A DNA stretch of 64,000 nt from Vibrio tubiashii (GTDB taxonomy: Bacteria > Pseudomonadota > Gammaproteobacteria > Enterobacterales > Vibrionaceae): positions 1 through 64,000 of the forward strand of contig JRWQ01000005.1 of NCBI GenBank assembly GCA_000775715.1, in the 5' to 3' direction. Position 1 is the stretch's first letter, and each line of letters starts with the position of its first letter. Below the pieces are notes generated by a model. That model ran no database searches, was not told the DNA's origin, and saw nothing but the letters and a program-made list of their open reading frames with translations. The position numbers and the translations under genes are program-made. Positions 56,370 to 64,000 of the stretch are shown in pieces.

Positions 56370-58943
56370 ATGCAAGAACAATACAACCCGCAAGATATTG
56401 AACAGAAAGTTCAACAGCACTGGGATAACAACAAGACCTTTGTTGTAAGTGAAGACCCAAATAAAGAAAAATTCTACTGTCTATCCATGTTCCCTTACCC
56501 AAGTGGTCGACTGCACATGGGTCACGTGCGTAACTACACTATCGGTGATGTAGTCTCTCGTTTCCAACGCCTGCAAGGTAAAAACGTAATGCAACCAATT
56601 GGTTGGGATGCATTCGGTCTGCCTGCAGAAAACGCAGCGGTGAAAAACAACACGGCACCTGCGCCTTGGACATACGAAAACATCGAATACATGAAGAACC
56701 AGCTTAAACTGCTGGGTTTCGGCTACGACTGGAACCGTGAGTTCGCAACCTGTACGCCTGAGTACTACCGTTGGGAGCAAGAGTTCTTCACTAAGCTTTA
56801 CCAAAAAGGCCTAGTTTACAAGAAGACCTCTTCTGTTAACTGGTGTCCAAACGACCAAACTGTTCTAGCAAACGAGCAGGTTGAAGATGGCTGCTGCTGG
56901 CGTTGTGACACGCCTGTAGAGCAAAAAGAGATCCCGCAGTGGTTCATCAAGATCACTGAATACGCTCAAGAGCTTCTAGATGACCTAGACAACCTTGACG
57001 GCTGGCCTGAAATGGTTAAAACCATGCAACGCAACTGGATTGGTCGCTCAGAAGGCGTAGAGCTCAAGTTTGAAGTGAAAGGCCAAGCTGACCTAGAGGT
57101 TTACACTACTCGTCCTGATACGCTCATGGGCGTCACTTACGTTGGTATCGCGGCAGGTCACCCTCTAGCGACAACCGCAGCTGAGAACAACCCTAAGCTT
57201 GCTGAATTCATCGAAGAGTGTAAAAACAACAAGGTTGCTGAAGCTGAGCTAGCGACAATGGAGAAGAAGGGTATGGCGACAGGCCTTACTGCAATTCACC
57301 CATTGAACGGCCGTGAAGTTCCAGTTTACGTCGCTAACTTTGTATTGATGGATTACGGCACAGGCGCAGTTATGGCGGTTCCTGGTCACGACCAACGCGA
57401 TTTTGAATTTGCGACTAAATACGGTCTAGACATTCTTCCCGTGATTCAGCCTGCGGATGGCAGCGAGCTAAACATCTCTGAAGAAGCTTACACTGAGAAA
57501 GGCGTTCTATTTAACTCTGGTGAGTTCGATGGTCTTGAATTCCAAGCGGCATTCGACGCAATCGCAGAAAAACTGGAAGCAGAAGGCAAAGGTCACAAGA
57601 CGGTAAACTTCCGTCTACGTGACTGGGGTGTATCTCGTCAACGTTACTGGGGTGCGCCAATCCCAATGGTAACGACTGAAGATGGTGAAGTTCACCCAGT
57701 GCCAGCAGAACAACTGCCTGTAATACTTCCTGAAGACGTGGTGATGGATGGCGTAACGAGCCCAATCAAAGCGGACAAAGAGTGGGCGAAGACGACGTTC
57801 AACGGCGAGCCGGCTCTACGTGAGACTGACACGTTTGATACCTTCATGGAATCTTCTTGGTACTACGCTCGCTACTGTTCACCACAAGCAGACGATATCC
57901 TAGATCCAGAAAAAGCAAACTACTGGCTACCAGTCGATCAGTACATCGGTGGTATCGAGCACGCTTGTATGCACCTACTTTACTCTCGCTTCTTCCATAA
58001 ACTACTGCGTGATGCGGGCTATGTGACTTCTGACGAACCATTCAAGCAGCTACTATGTCAAGGCATGGTTCTAGCGGACGCGTTCTACTTTGAGAACGAG
58101 AAAGGCGGTAAAGAGTGGGTTGCTCCGACTGACGTCGCTGTAGAGCGTGACGGTAAAGGTCGTATCGTGTCTGCTAAAGACAACGAAGGTCGTGACGTTG
58201 AGCACTCAGGCATGATCAAAATGTCTAAATCGAAGAACAACGGTATCGACCCACAAGAGATGGTAGACAAGTACGGTGCTGACACAGTACGTCTATTCAT
58301 GATGTTCGCGTCTCCTGCAGACATGACCCTTGAGTGGCAAGAGTCTGGCGTAGAAGGTGCGAACCGTTTCCTAAAACGTGTTTGGAAACTAGTGAAAGAA
58401 CACGCTGGGAAAGGCGAAGCAGTTGCAGTTGATGCAGCAGCACTGTCTGGCGACCAAAAAGCGCTACGTCGTGACGTTCACAAGACCATCGCTAAGGTAA
58501 CGGATGATGTTGCACGTCGCCAAACGTTCAACACCGCTATCGCTGCAATCATGGAGCTGATGAACAAGTTAGCCAAAGCACCTCAAGAGTCTGAGCAAGA
58601 TCGTGCAATCCTAGACGAAGCACTAAAAGCAGTGGTTGTGATGCTTTATCCGATCACTCCGCATATCTCTTACGAGATGTGGGCTGGTCTTGGTCAAGCG
58701 GACATCGACAATGCGGCGTGGCCTACACATGATGAAAAAGCACTAGTTGAAGACGAGAAGCTAATCATCGTACAGGTTAACGGCAAGCTACGCGCGAAGC
58801 TGACTGTACCTGCAGACATCTCTAAAGATGAGATCGAAAAGCTAGGTCTAAACGATGAGAACGTTACTAAGTTCACAGAAGACAAAACTGTACGCAAAGT
58901 TATCTACGTACCAGGTAAACTTCTAAACATTGTTGCAAACTAA
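56370..58943 (+). CDS. leuS: Leucyl-tRNA synthetase
   Basis: Class Ia synthetase charging tRNA-Leu. The 857-residue product has the HIGH-type motif HMGH at residues 49-52 ([14 protein letters not shown]), the CP1 editing domain with [16 protein letters not shown], and the KMSKS motif at about residue 618 ([14 protein letters not shown]), followed by the anticodon-binding helices. Codon use is strongly biased, as for a highly expressed gene. lptE and holA follow, as in E. coli. Confidence 0.98.
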   Translation: MQEQYNPQDIEQKVQQHWDNNKTFVVSEDPNKEKFYCLSMFPYPSGRLHMGHVRNYTIGDVVSRFQRLQGKNVMQPIGWDAFGLPAENAAVKNNTAPAPWTYENIEYMKNQLKLLGFGYDWNREFATCTPEYYRWEQEFFTKLYQKGLVYKKTSSVNWCPNDQTVLANEQVEDGCCWRCDTPVEQKEIPQWFIKITEYAQELLDDLDNLDGWPEMVKTMQRNWIGRSEGVELKFEVKGQADLEVYTTRPDTLMGVTYVGIAAGHPLATTAAENNPKLAEFIEECKNNKVAEAELATMEKKGMATGLTAIHPLNGREVPVYVANFVLMDYGTGAVMAVPGHDQRDFEFATKYGLDILPVIQPADGSELNISEEAYTEKGVLFNSGEFDGLEFQAAFDAIAEKLEAEGKGHKTVNFRLRDWGVSRQRYWGAPIPMVTTEDGEVHPVPAEQLPVILPEDVVMDGVTSPIKADKEWAKTTFNGEPALRETDTFDTFMESSWYYARYCSPQADDILDPEKANYWLPVDQYIGGIEHACMHLLYSRFFHKLLRDAGYVTSDEPFKQLLCQGMVLADAFYFENEKGGKEWVAPTDVAVERDGKGRIVSAKDNEGRDVEHSGMIKMSKSKNNGIDPQEMVDKYGADTVRLFMMFASPADMTLEWQESGVEGANRFLKRVWKLVKEHAGKGEAVAVDAAALSGDQKALRRDVHKTIAKVTDDVARRQTFNTAIAAIMELMNKLAKAPQESEQDRAILDEALKAVVVMLYPITPHISYEMWAGLGQADIDNAAWPTHDEKALVEDEKLIIVQVNGKLRAKLTVPADISKDEIEKLGLNDENVTKFTEDKTVRKVIYVPGKLLNIVAN

Positions 58944-58980
58944 CAAAGTGTAGCGAACTAATCTTCGCTCGCTTAGTCAT

Positions 58981-59006
58981 AAGCAGGGTAGCTTATTACC
59001 CTGCTT
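58981..59006 (+). terminator. Hairpin after leuS
   Basis: AAGCAGGGTA-GCTTAT-TACCCTGCTT, a 10-base perfect stem without a T run. It may be a processing signal or weak terminator before lptE. Confidence 0.65.
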
Positions 59007-59063
59007 ATACTTATCTTAGCGCTTTACTTTCTATCGCAGAAAATAGAGCCCTAAGATAAGTAT
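59007..59063 (+). promoter_or_regulatory. Long inverted repeat in the lptE leader
   Basis: ATACTTATCTTAG at 59,007-59,019 is perfectly complementary to CTAAGATAAGTAT at 59,051-59,063, closing a 31-base loop. The word GAGCCCTAA occurs twice (59,046 and 59,076), the second reaching the ribosome-binding area of lptE. Confidence 0.5.
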
Positions 59064-59088
59064 TCCAATAATCGAGAGCCCTAAATCC

Positions 59089-59736
59089 ATGTTTCGTAGA
59101 GCATCGCGCCTTATTTCATCATCCTCTTTAAAACTCACTAGTGTGATTTTAATGGCAAGCCTATTGTCTGCTTGTGGTTTCCACCTACGCGGTGACTACT
59201 CGGTTCCTGAAGAGTTAGAAACCATGTCGCTAACCAGTTACGACCAATACAGCAGCTTCACCCGCATGATGAAAGGACAACTGCGTATGAGTGAAATTAA
59301 AGTGGTTCCACCTGCAGCGAACACACCAAACCTGCACCTGCTTAGCGAAGGCGTTGGTGAGCGCACACTCTCTCTCTACCAAAACACTCGCGCGGCAGAA
59401 AAAGAGCTAACCTTTAGAGCCTCTTACCGAGTGACGGTCCCTGAACTAGGTTCAAAAACCTTCTCGACTAGCGTAACTCGTAGTTACCTAGATAACCCGT
59501 TAACGGCTCTAGCAAAATCGGTTGAACGTGACATGATTGAAGACGAAATGCGTAAGCTAGCGGCGTCACAGATCATTCGCCAAATGGCACGTTTGAAAGC
59601 TGACATCGAAGCCAATGAGCTACTTGAAGCAGAGCAAGAAGCAACACTAAGAGTTGAAGAAGAGCAGTACCGTGTGAAGACCTTCTACGCAGAAGATCCA
59701 CAAGGTAATGTCACTTCAGAAGTGCCAGCAAACTAA
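59089..59736 (+). CDS. lptE: LPS-assembly lipoprotein LptE
   Basis: LptE plugs the LptD barrel and helps place lipopolysaccharide in the outer membrane. The 215-residue product has a lipoprotein signal ending LLSAC (GFHLRGDYSVPEEL follows, the family hallmark) and a mixed alpha/beta body. The C-terminal tail (EANELLEAEQEATLRVEEEQ) is longer and more charged than in E. coli. It lies between leuS and holA, 5 bases from the latter. Confidence 0.95.
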   Translation: MFRRASRLISSSSLKLTSVILMASLLSACGFHLRGDYSVPEELETMSLTSYDQYSSFTRMMKGQLRMSEIKVVPPAANTPNLHLLSEGVGERTLSLYQNTRAAEKELTFRASYRVTVPELGSKTFSTSVTRSYLDNPLTALAKSVERDMIEDEMRKLAASQIIRQMARLKADIEANELLEAEQEATLRVEEEQYRVKTFYAEDPQGNVTSEVPAN

Positions 59737-59741
59737 CCAAT

Positions 59742-60755
59742 ATGCGAATTTTCGCCGACCGCCTAGTGGAGCAGTTATCTAAACAGCTCCACTCAACCTA
59801 TCTTATTTTCGGCAACGAACCACTCTTAATCCAAGAGTCTCGTCAAGCCATTCAAAAAGCAGCTCTCACACAAGGTTTTGAAGAGCGTCACCGCTTTGCA
59901 GTCGATGCATCCCTTGACTGGAACTCAGTCTATGACTGTTGCCAAGCAATGAGCCTATTCTCAGCGCGTCAAGTCATAGAGTTAGAGCTACCTGAATCTG
60001 GCGTCAATGCAGCGATAGCCAAAGAGCTAGTCGCAATATCTGAGCTTGTGCATAGCGATATTTTGCTCCTTGTTATAGGTAGCAAGCTGACCAAAGCTCA
60101 AGAGAATGCCAAATGGTTTAAAGCCCTATCAAGCCAAGGCTGCTGGGTGAACTGTTTAACACCAGATATACAAAGGCTGCCTCAGTTTGTGCAAACTCGA
60201 TGCCGAGCACTCAATCTCAAACCGGATCAAGAAGCGGTACAAATGCTGGCTCAATGGCACGAAGGAAACCTATTCGCGCTAACACAGAGCCTTGAAAAGT
60301 TGGCACTCCTCTATCCTGACGGTGTGCTCAACCTGATTCGGTTAGAAGAATCTTTAAGTCGTCACAACCACTTTACCGCTTTCCATTGGGTTGATGCTCT
60401 GCTCGCGGGTAAAGCGAAGCGCTCACAGCGGATTTTGCGCCAGTTAGAAGTGGAAGGTGTTGAAGCCATCATACTGATTCGCACCATACAGAAAGAGCTC
60501 ACTCAACTGCTCAATATGGCGAATCAAGTTAAGAATCAGCCGATTGGACAGGTGTTTGAAAGCTACCGAGTTTGGCAAAATAAGCGCCCTCTATACTCAG
60601 CGGCTCTCAATCGCTTGCAACCAAAGAAGATTACGCAGCTACTTCAACTGCTTGCTAAGATAGAGCTGATGGTAAAAACCCAGTATGAGCAAACCAGTTG
60701 GCCACTATTGCATCAGTTAAGTGTCGAGTGCTGCTTACCGCAAGTGAAGCTATAG
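59742..60755 (+). CDS. holA: DNA polymerase III delta subunit
   Basis: Delta opens the sliding clamp within the clamp loader. The 337-residue product has the opening segment STYLIFGNEPLLIQESRQAI, a central part with LVIGSKLTKAQENAKWFKAL, and the C-terminal helical collar domain (FTAFHWVDALLAGKAKRSQR). Size and context (leuS-lptE-holA) are typical. Confidence 0.96.
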   Translation: MRIFADRLVEQLSKQLHSTYLIFGNEPLLIQESRQAIQKAALTQGFEERHRFAVDASLDWNSVYDCCQAMSLFSARQVIELELPESGVNAAIAKELVAISELVHSDILLLVIGSKLTKAQENAKWFKALSSQGCWVNCLTPDIQRLPQFVQTRCRALNLKPDQEAVQMLAQWHEGNLFALTQSLEKLALLYPDGVLNLIRLEESLSRHNHFTAFHWVDALLAGKAKRSQRILRQLEVEGVEAIILIRTIQKELTQLLNMANQVKNQPIGQVFESYRVWQNKRPLYSAALNRLQPKKITQLLQLLAKIELMVKTQYEQTSWPLLHQLSVECCLPQVKL

Positions 60756-60827
60756 AAAGCGTGCTATACTTCGCCGCCGCAATTGAAATAACCTGTGTGA
60801 AAGCACAACACCAACGAGGACAACACC

Positions 60828-61145
60828 TTGCAACTTGAAGAGTTAAACAACTTCCTTGCTGACAAAGCAGATGATATGAAAGCGCAAGACATCAAGACTA
60901 TTGATGTCCAAGGTAAATCTAGCATTACCGACTTCATGATTGTTTGTACTGGTACATCCAAGCGTCATGTTGTTTCTATCGCTGAGCACGTTGCAAAAGA
61001 GTCAAAACTTGCAGGCATCGAGCCACTAGGCGTTGATGGTGAAGCTGAAGGCGAGTGGGTCGTAGTGGATATGGGCAGCACTATCGTACACGTTATGCAA
61101 GAAGAGCATCGCGAGCTATACCAACTAGAGAAGCTTTGGAGCTAA
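60828..61145 (+). CDS. rsfS: Ribosomal silencing factor RsfS
   Basis: RsfS binds ribosomal protein L14 and blocks subunit joining in starvation. The 105-residue product has [20 protein letters not shown] and [16 protein letters not shown], nearly as in E. coli. The start is TTG at 60,828, supported by GAGGA 9 bases upstream. rlmH follows after 3 bases, and then mrdA and rodA. Confidence 0.96.
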   Translation: MQLEELNNFLADKADDMKAQDIKTIDVQGKSSITDFMIVCTGTSKRHVVSIAEHVAKESKLAGIEPLGVDGEAEGEWVVVDMGSTIVHVMQEEHRELYQLEKLWS

Positions 61146-61148
61146 TCG

Positions 61149-61619
61149 ATGAAGATACAGTTAGTGGCCGTTGGCACTAAAATGCCTAAGTGGGTTGAAG
61201 AGGGCTTTCAAGAGTATCGCCGCCGCTTCCCACACGATATGCCGCTTGAACTTGTAGAAATAACCGCCGGAAAACGCGGAAAAAATGCCGATATTGCAAG
61301 AATTCTGCAAAAAGAAGGCGAAGCCATGCTTGCTGCCGTGCCAAAAGGCAACCGAATTGTTACTCTCGACATTCCTGGCAAAAAATGGGACACCCCACAA
61401 TTAGCTGGGCAGCTAGAGAGCTGGAAACTAGATGGCAGAGATGTGTCGATTCTAATTGGCGGTCCCGAAGGTTTAGCCCCTGCTTGTAAAGCGGCAGCAG
61501 ATCAGAGCTGGTCTCTTTCTGCATTAACTCTGCCTCATCCATTAGTCCGCATCGTCATGGCTGAGAGCTTGTATCGTGCGTGGAGCATTACCGCGAACCA
61601 CCCTTACCACCGAGAATAA
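61149..61619 (+). CDS. rlmH: 23S rRNA pseudouridine-1915 N3-methyltransferase RlmH
   Basis: SPOUT methyltransferase acting on 23S rRNA helix 69 of the whole ribosome. The 156-residue product has the SAM-binding trefoil knot motifs [12 protein letters not shown] and [17 protein letters not shown], and ends [11 protein letters not shown], the family signature. It lies between rsfS and mrdA, the common gammaproteobacterial order. Confidence 0.97.
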   Translation: MKIQLVAVGTKMPKWVEEGFQEYRRRFPHDMPLELVEITAGKRGKNADIARILQKEGEAMLAAVPKGNRIVTLDIPGKKWDTPQLAGQLESWKLDGRDVSILIGGPEGLAPACKAAADQSWSLSALTLPHPLVRIVMAESLYRAWSITANHPYHRE

Positions 61620-61625
61620 CGATTC

Positions 61626-63506
61626 ATGTTAAGGAAGCGTACCCAGATAAGGGACTACCATGAAGAAGCGCGACTATTCAGAAGTCGCGCTATTGTTGCT
61701 TTCTTCGGAATTGTTGCTTTGGTTGGTGTTCTTATTACCAACCTGTATAACATTCAGATTAATCAATACCAAGATTATAAAACACGCTCCAATGACAACC
61801 GCATTAAGGTGGTGCCAATCGCACCCAACCGCGGATTAATCTATGATCGGAATGGTAAGTTACTTGCTGAGAACCAACCTGTTTTTAGTCTCGAGCTTAC
61901 GCCCGAAAAAATTAAGGATATGGATGACACTATTCGTCGTCTGCAACAGATCCTGACCATCACTCCCGAGCAAATTGAGCGATTTCAGCGTGAACGTCGC
62001 CAAACTCGTCGCTTTAAATCCGTGCCGATCTTGACTCAATTGACTCAAGAACAAACCGCTAAATTTTCAGTACATCAGCACAAATTTCCCGGCGTAGCCA
62101 TCAATGCATCACTCAAGCGAAACTACCCATATGGTGAAGTGCTGACTCACGTCATTGGTTACGTTTCTCGAATTAATGATCGCGACGTTCAACGCCTGAT
62201 ACGTGAGGAAAAAGATGCCAACTACCAGGCAACTCGTGACATTGGTAAGTTGGGTATCGAGCGCTATTACGAAGACATGCTGCACGGCACGGCAGGCTAT
62301 CAAGAAGTAGAAGTCAACAGTCGTGGACGGGTAATTCGCACTCTAAAGTATGTTCCGCCAGTGCCTGGAAAAGACATCGTTCTCAACCTTGATATTGATC
62401 TCCAACTATACATTCATAAATTGCTAGATGGCCGTAGAGGGAGTGCTGTCGTTTTAGACCCTTCAGATAACGGGGTCCTGGCGATGGTCTCTAGTCCGAG
62501 TTACGATCCAAACGCTTTCGTTCACGGCATATCAGGTAAAGCATATAGAGCCCTGCTCAACGACAAAAACCGTCCGTTGGTTAACCGTGCAACGCTTGGG
62601 ATCTACCCACCAGCGTCAACCATCAAGCCGTTTATGGCAGTCGCAGCGCTACAAGAGGGTGTCGTTACGCCATATACCACGCGTAACGACCCTGGTTATT
62701 GGAAGATTCCTAACTCCAAAACGCGCCCGTTTCGTGACTGGCTAGCGTGGGGGCACGGCAAAGTAGATATAGTTAAATCAATTGAAGAGTCCGTTGATAC
62801 CTTCTTTTATCAAATTGCTTACGACATGGGTATCGATCGCATTTCAAGTTGGATGATGATGTTTGGCTTCGGTGATTATACCGGTATCGATATTCATGAA
62901 GAGAGCAAAGCGAATATGCCCACTCGTGAATGGAAAATGGCTAGGCATAGAACACCATGGTATCAAGGTGACACCATTCCTGTTGGTATCGGTCAAGGTT
63001 ACTGGACTGCAACACCAATGCAGATTGCCAAAGCGACCTCGGTGCTGGTTCATCGTGGTGAAGTGATTGCACCGCACCTGCTACGAGCGACGATCAACAA
63101 CGGCGAAGAATTTGACACCCGCAAGCTATCCGATATCGAAACCTATCCACCCATTACCGGTGTTAAAGATCGTTTCTGGGATATGGCAATCGAAGGTATG
63201 CGCTTGGTAAACCATGGTAAGAAGGGTACAGCACGCCGCGCCTTTACAAAGACCGAATATGTCAGTGGTGGTAAATCAGGCACCGCGCAGGTTTTCGGCT
63301 TAGCTGAAGACGAAGAGTACAACGCTGACGAAATAGCCGAACACTTACGTGACCACGCTCTATTTACTGGCTTTGCCCCTATCAAAGACCCCGAGCTTAT
63401 CGTCACTATAGTACTCGAGAATGCAGGTGGTGGCTCTTCTCAAGGGGGGCCAGTGGTCCGAAGAATATTTGATCACGTTCTAGTAGACAAAAAGGAGGCG
63501 AAATAG
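61626..63506 (+). CDS. mrdA: Penicillin-binding protein 2
   Basis: Transpeptidase of the elongasome, making lateral-wall crosslinks. The 626-residue product has a cytoplasmic tail, one membrane anchor (about 22-41), the PBP dimerisation domain, and the transpeptidase domain with Ser331 in the SxxK motif (PPASTIKPFMAV), and KSGTAQVFG as the KTG-type box. It starts 6 bases after rlmH and is followed by rodA, its glycosyltransferase partner. Confidence 0.97.
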   Translation: MLRKRTQIRDYHEEARLFRSRAIVAFFGIVALVGVLITNLYNIQINQYQDYKTRSNDNRIKVVPIAPNRGLIYDRNGKLLAENQPVFSLELTPEKIKDMDDTIRRLQQILTITPEQIERFQRERRQTRRFKSVPILTQLTQEQTAKFSVHQHKFPGVAINASLKRNYPYGEVLTHVIGYVSRINDRDVQRLIREEKDANYQATRDIGKLGIERYYEDMLHGTAGYQEVEVNSRGRVIRTLKYVPPVPGKDIVLNLDIDLQLYIHKLLDGRRGSAVVLDPSDNGVLAMVSSPSYDPNAFVHGISGKAYRALLNDKNRPLVNRATLGIYPPASTIKPFMAVAALQEGVVTPYTTRNDPGYWKIPNSKTRPFRDWLAWGHGKVDIVKSIEESVDTFFYQIAYDMGIDRISSWMMMFGFGDYTGIDIHEESKANMPTREWKMARHRTPWYQGDTIPVGIGQGYWTATPMQIAKATSVLVHRGEVIAPHLLRATINNGEEFDTRKLSDIETYPPITGVKDRFWDMAIEGMRLVNHGKKGTARRAFTKTEYVSGGKSGTAQVFGLAEDEEYNADEIAEHLRDHALFTGFAPIKDPELIVTIVLENAGGGSSQGGPVVRRIFDHVLVDKKEAK

Positions 63507-63508
63507 TC

Positions 63509-64000
63509 ATGGATTTAAACCCAGCAACCGGTCAAAACCGCGCCTTTTTTGAGCGTTTCCATCTTGATCTACCACTGCTGCTAGGAATACTAGTGCTGAT
63601 GATATTTGGCCTCGTAGTGATGTACAGTGCGAGCGGCCAAAGCATTGCTATGATGGACAGACAAGCCATGCGCATGGGGCTGTCCCTCGGTGTGATGTTA
63701 CTTCTGGCGCAAATTCCTCCACGTACCTATGAATCCTTAGCACCGCTGATGTTCGTTGGCGGTGTGATATTGCTGCTTGGCGTGCTATTTTTCGGCGAAG
63801 CATCAAAAGGCGCACAACGCTGGCTTAACCTTGGGTTCATCCGCTTTCAACCTTCTGAGTTGCTCAAGCTAGCCGTGCCACTAATGGTTGCGCGATACAT
63901 AGGTAAACGACCATTGCCGCCAACATTCCAAACATTGGTCATGTCGTTGGTGATGGTATTTGTACCAACAATACTGATTGCTAAACAGCCTGATTTAGGC
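63509..64000 (+). CDS. rodA: Rod-shape glycosyltransferase RodA, 5' part
   Basis: SEDS-family peptidoglycan glycosyltransferase working with PBP2. The visible 164 codons run off the window end without a stop. They start ATG at 63,509, just after AAGGAGG in the mrdA tail, and encode a soluble start, helices LPLLLGILVLMIFGLVVMYS and LMFVGGVILLLGVLFFG, and the SEDS motifs SKGAQRWLNLGFIRFQPSEL and AKQPDLG. The gene is truncated by the window only. Confidence 0.95.
   Translation, partial: MDLNPATGQNRAFFERFHLDLPLLLGILVLMIFGLVVMYSASGQSIAMMDRQAMRMGLSLGVMLLLAQIPPRTYESLAPLMFVGGVILLLGVLFFGEASKGAQRWLNLGFIRFQPSELLKLAVPLMVARYIGKRPLPPTFQTLVMSLVMVFVPTILIAKQPDLG

Overview
The window is a chromosomal segment of a marine gammaproteobacterium, almost certainly a Vibrio. 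The diagnostic signs are an htpG/toxRS locus with a ToxR that keeps its winged-helix, membrane anchor and paired periplasmic cysteines, a polar-flagellum cluster carrying the Vibrio-type T-ring/outer-membrane genes flgT, flgO and flgP, two OmpU-like porins, and the usual gammaproteobacterial housekeeping order (ptsH-ptsI-crr, ubiF/miaB-ybeZ-ybeY-corC-lnt, leuS-lptE-holA, rsfS-rlmH-mrdA-rodA). Coding density is high and I see no insertion sequence, prophage, integron or CRISPR array.

Layout. 1-13,865: flagellar and chemotaxis genes. flgBCDE and flgFGHIJ run leftwards from their own sigma-54-type promoters; cheV-cheR lie to their right; flgA and flgMN run rightwards, flgM behind a sigma-28-like promoter; flgO-flgP and flgT diverge from crossing sigma-54-type promoters. 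13,919-19,345: tRNA-Arg(CCU), an unassigned DNA-binding-like protein, an OmpA-family protein, gltX, a DUF2057 protein and a porin. 19,765-22,961: CueR-type operator, copA and a DUF411 copper protein. 23,078-28,682: hemH, adk, htpG (with a sigma-32-like promoter) and toxRS. 28,725-32,676: a TauE/SafE permease, a Rdx-family thioredoxin-like protein, yfcE, and a four-gene overlapping cassette of two DUF1538 membrane proteins, a short P-II-like protein and a CBS-pair protein. 32,901-37,397: epimerase and SDR enzymes, then the conserved ybb group (cnoX, qmcA, an NfeD-like gene). 37,546-39,644: a lipoprotein and a second porin. 40,139-48,434: ligA, zipA, cysZ, cysK and the pts operon. 48,548-64,000: ubiF, miaB to lnt, leuS to holA, and the rod-shape group rsfS-rlmH-mrdA-rodA, with rodA cut by the window end.

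How the genes relate. The flagellar genes show a readable hierarchy of sigma-54 and sigma-28 promoters. ToxRS sits near two porins of the OmpU type that ToxR is known to control in Vibrio, so part of the envelope programme may be local. The least understood unit is the DUF1538/P-II/CBS cassette, whose gene overlaps argue for a fixed-ratio membrane transporter or channel with two small cytoplasmic sensor proteins. Other points worth a look are a family of heptad-plus-hairpin intergenic repeats, TAATACCAAT hairpin repeats, a 21-residue ORF upstream of cnoX, a 23-residue ORF in the ptsH leader, and structured leaders before adk and lptE.
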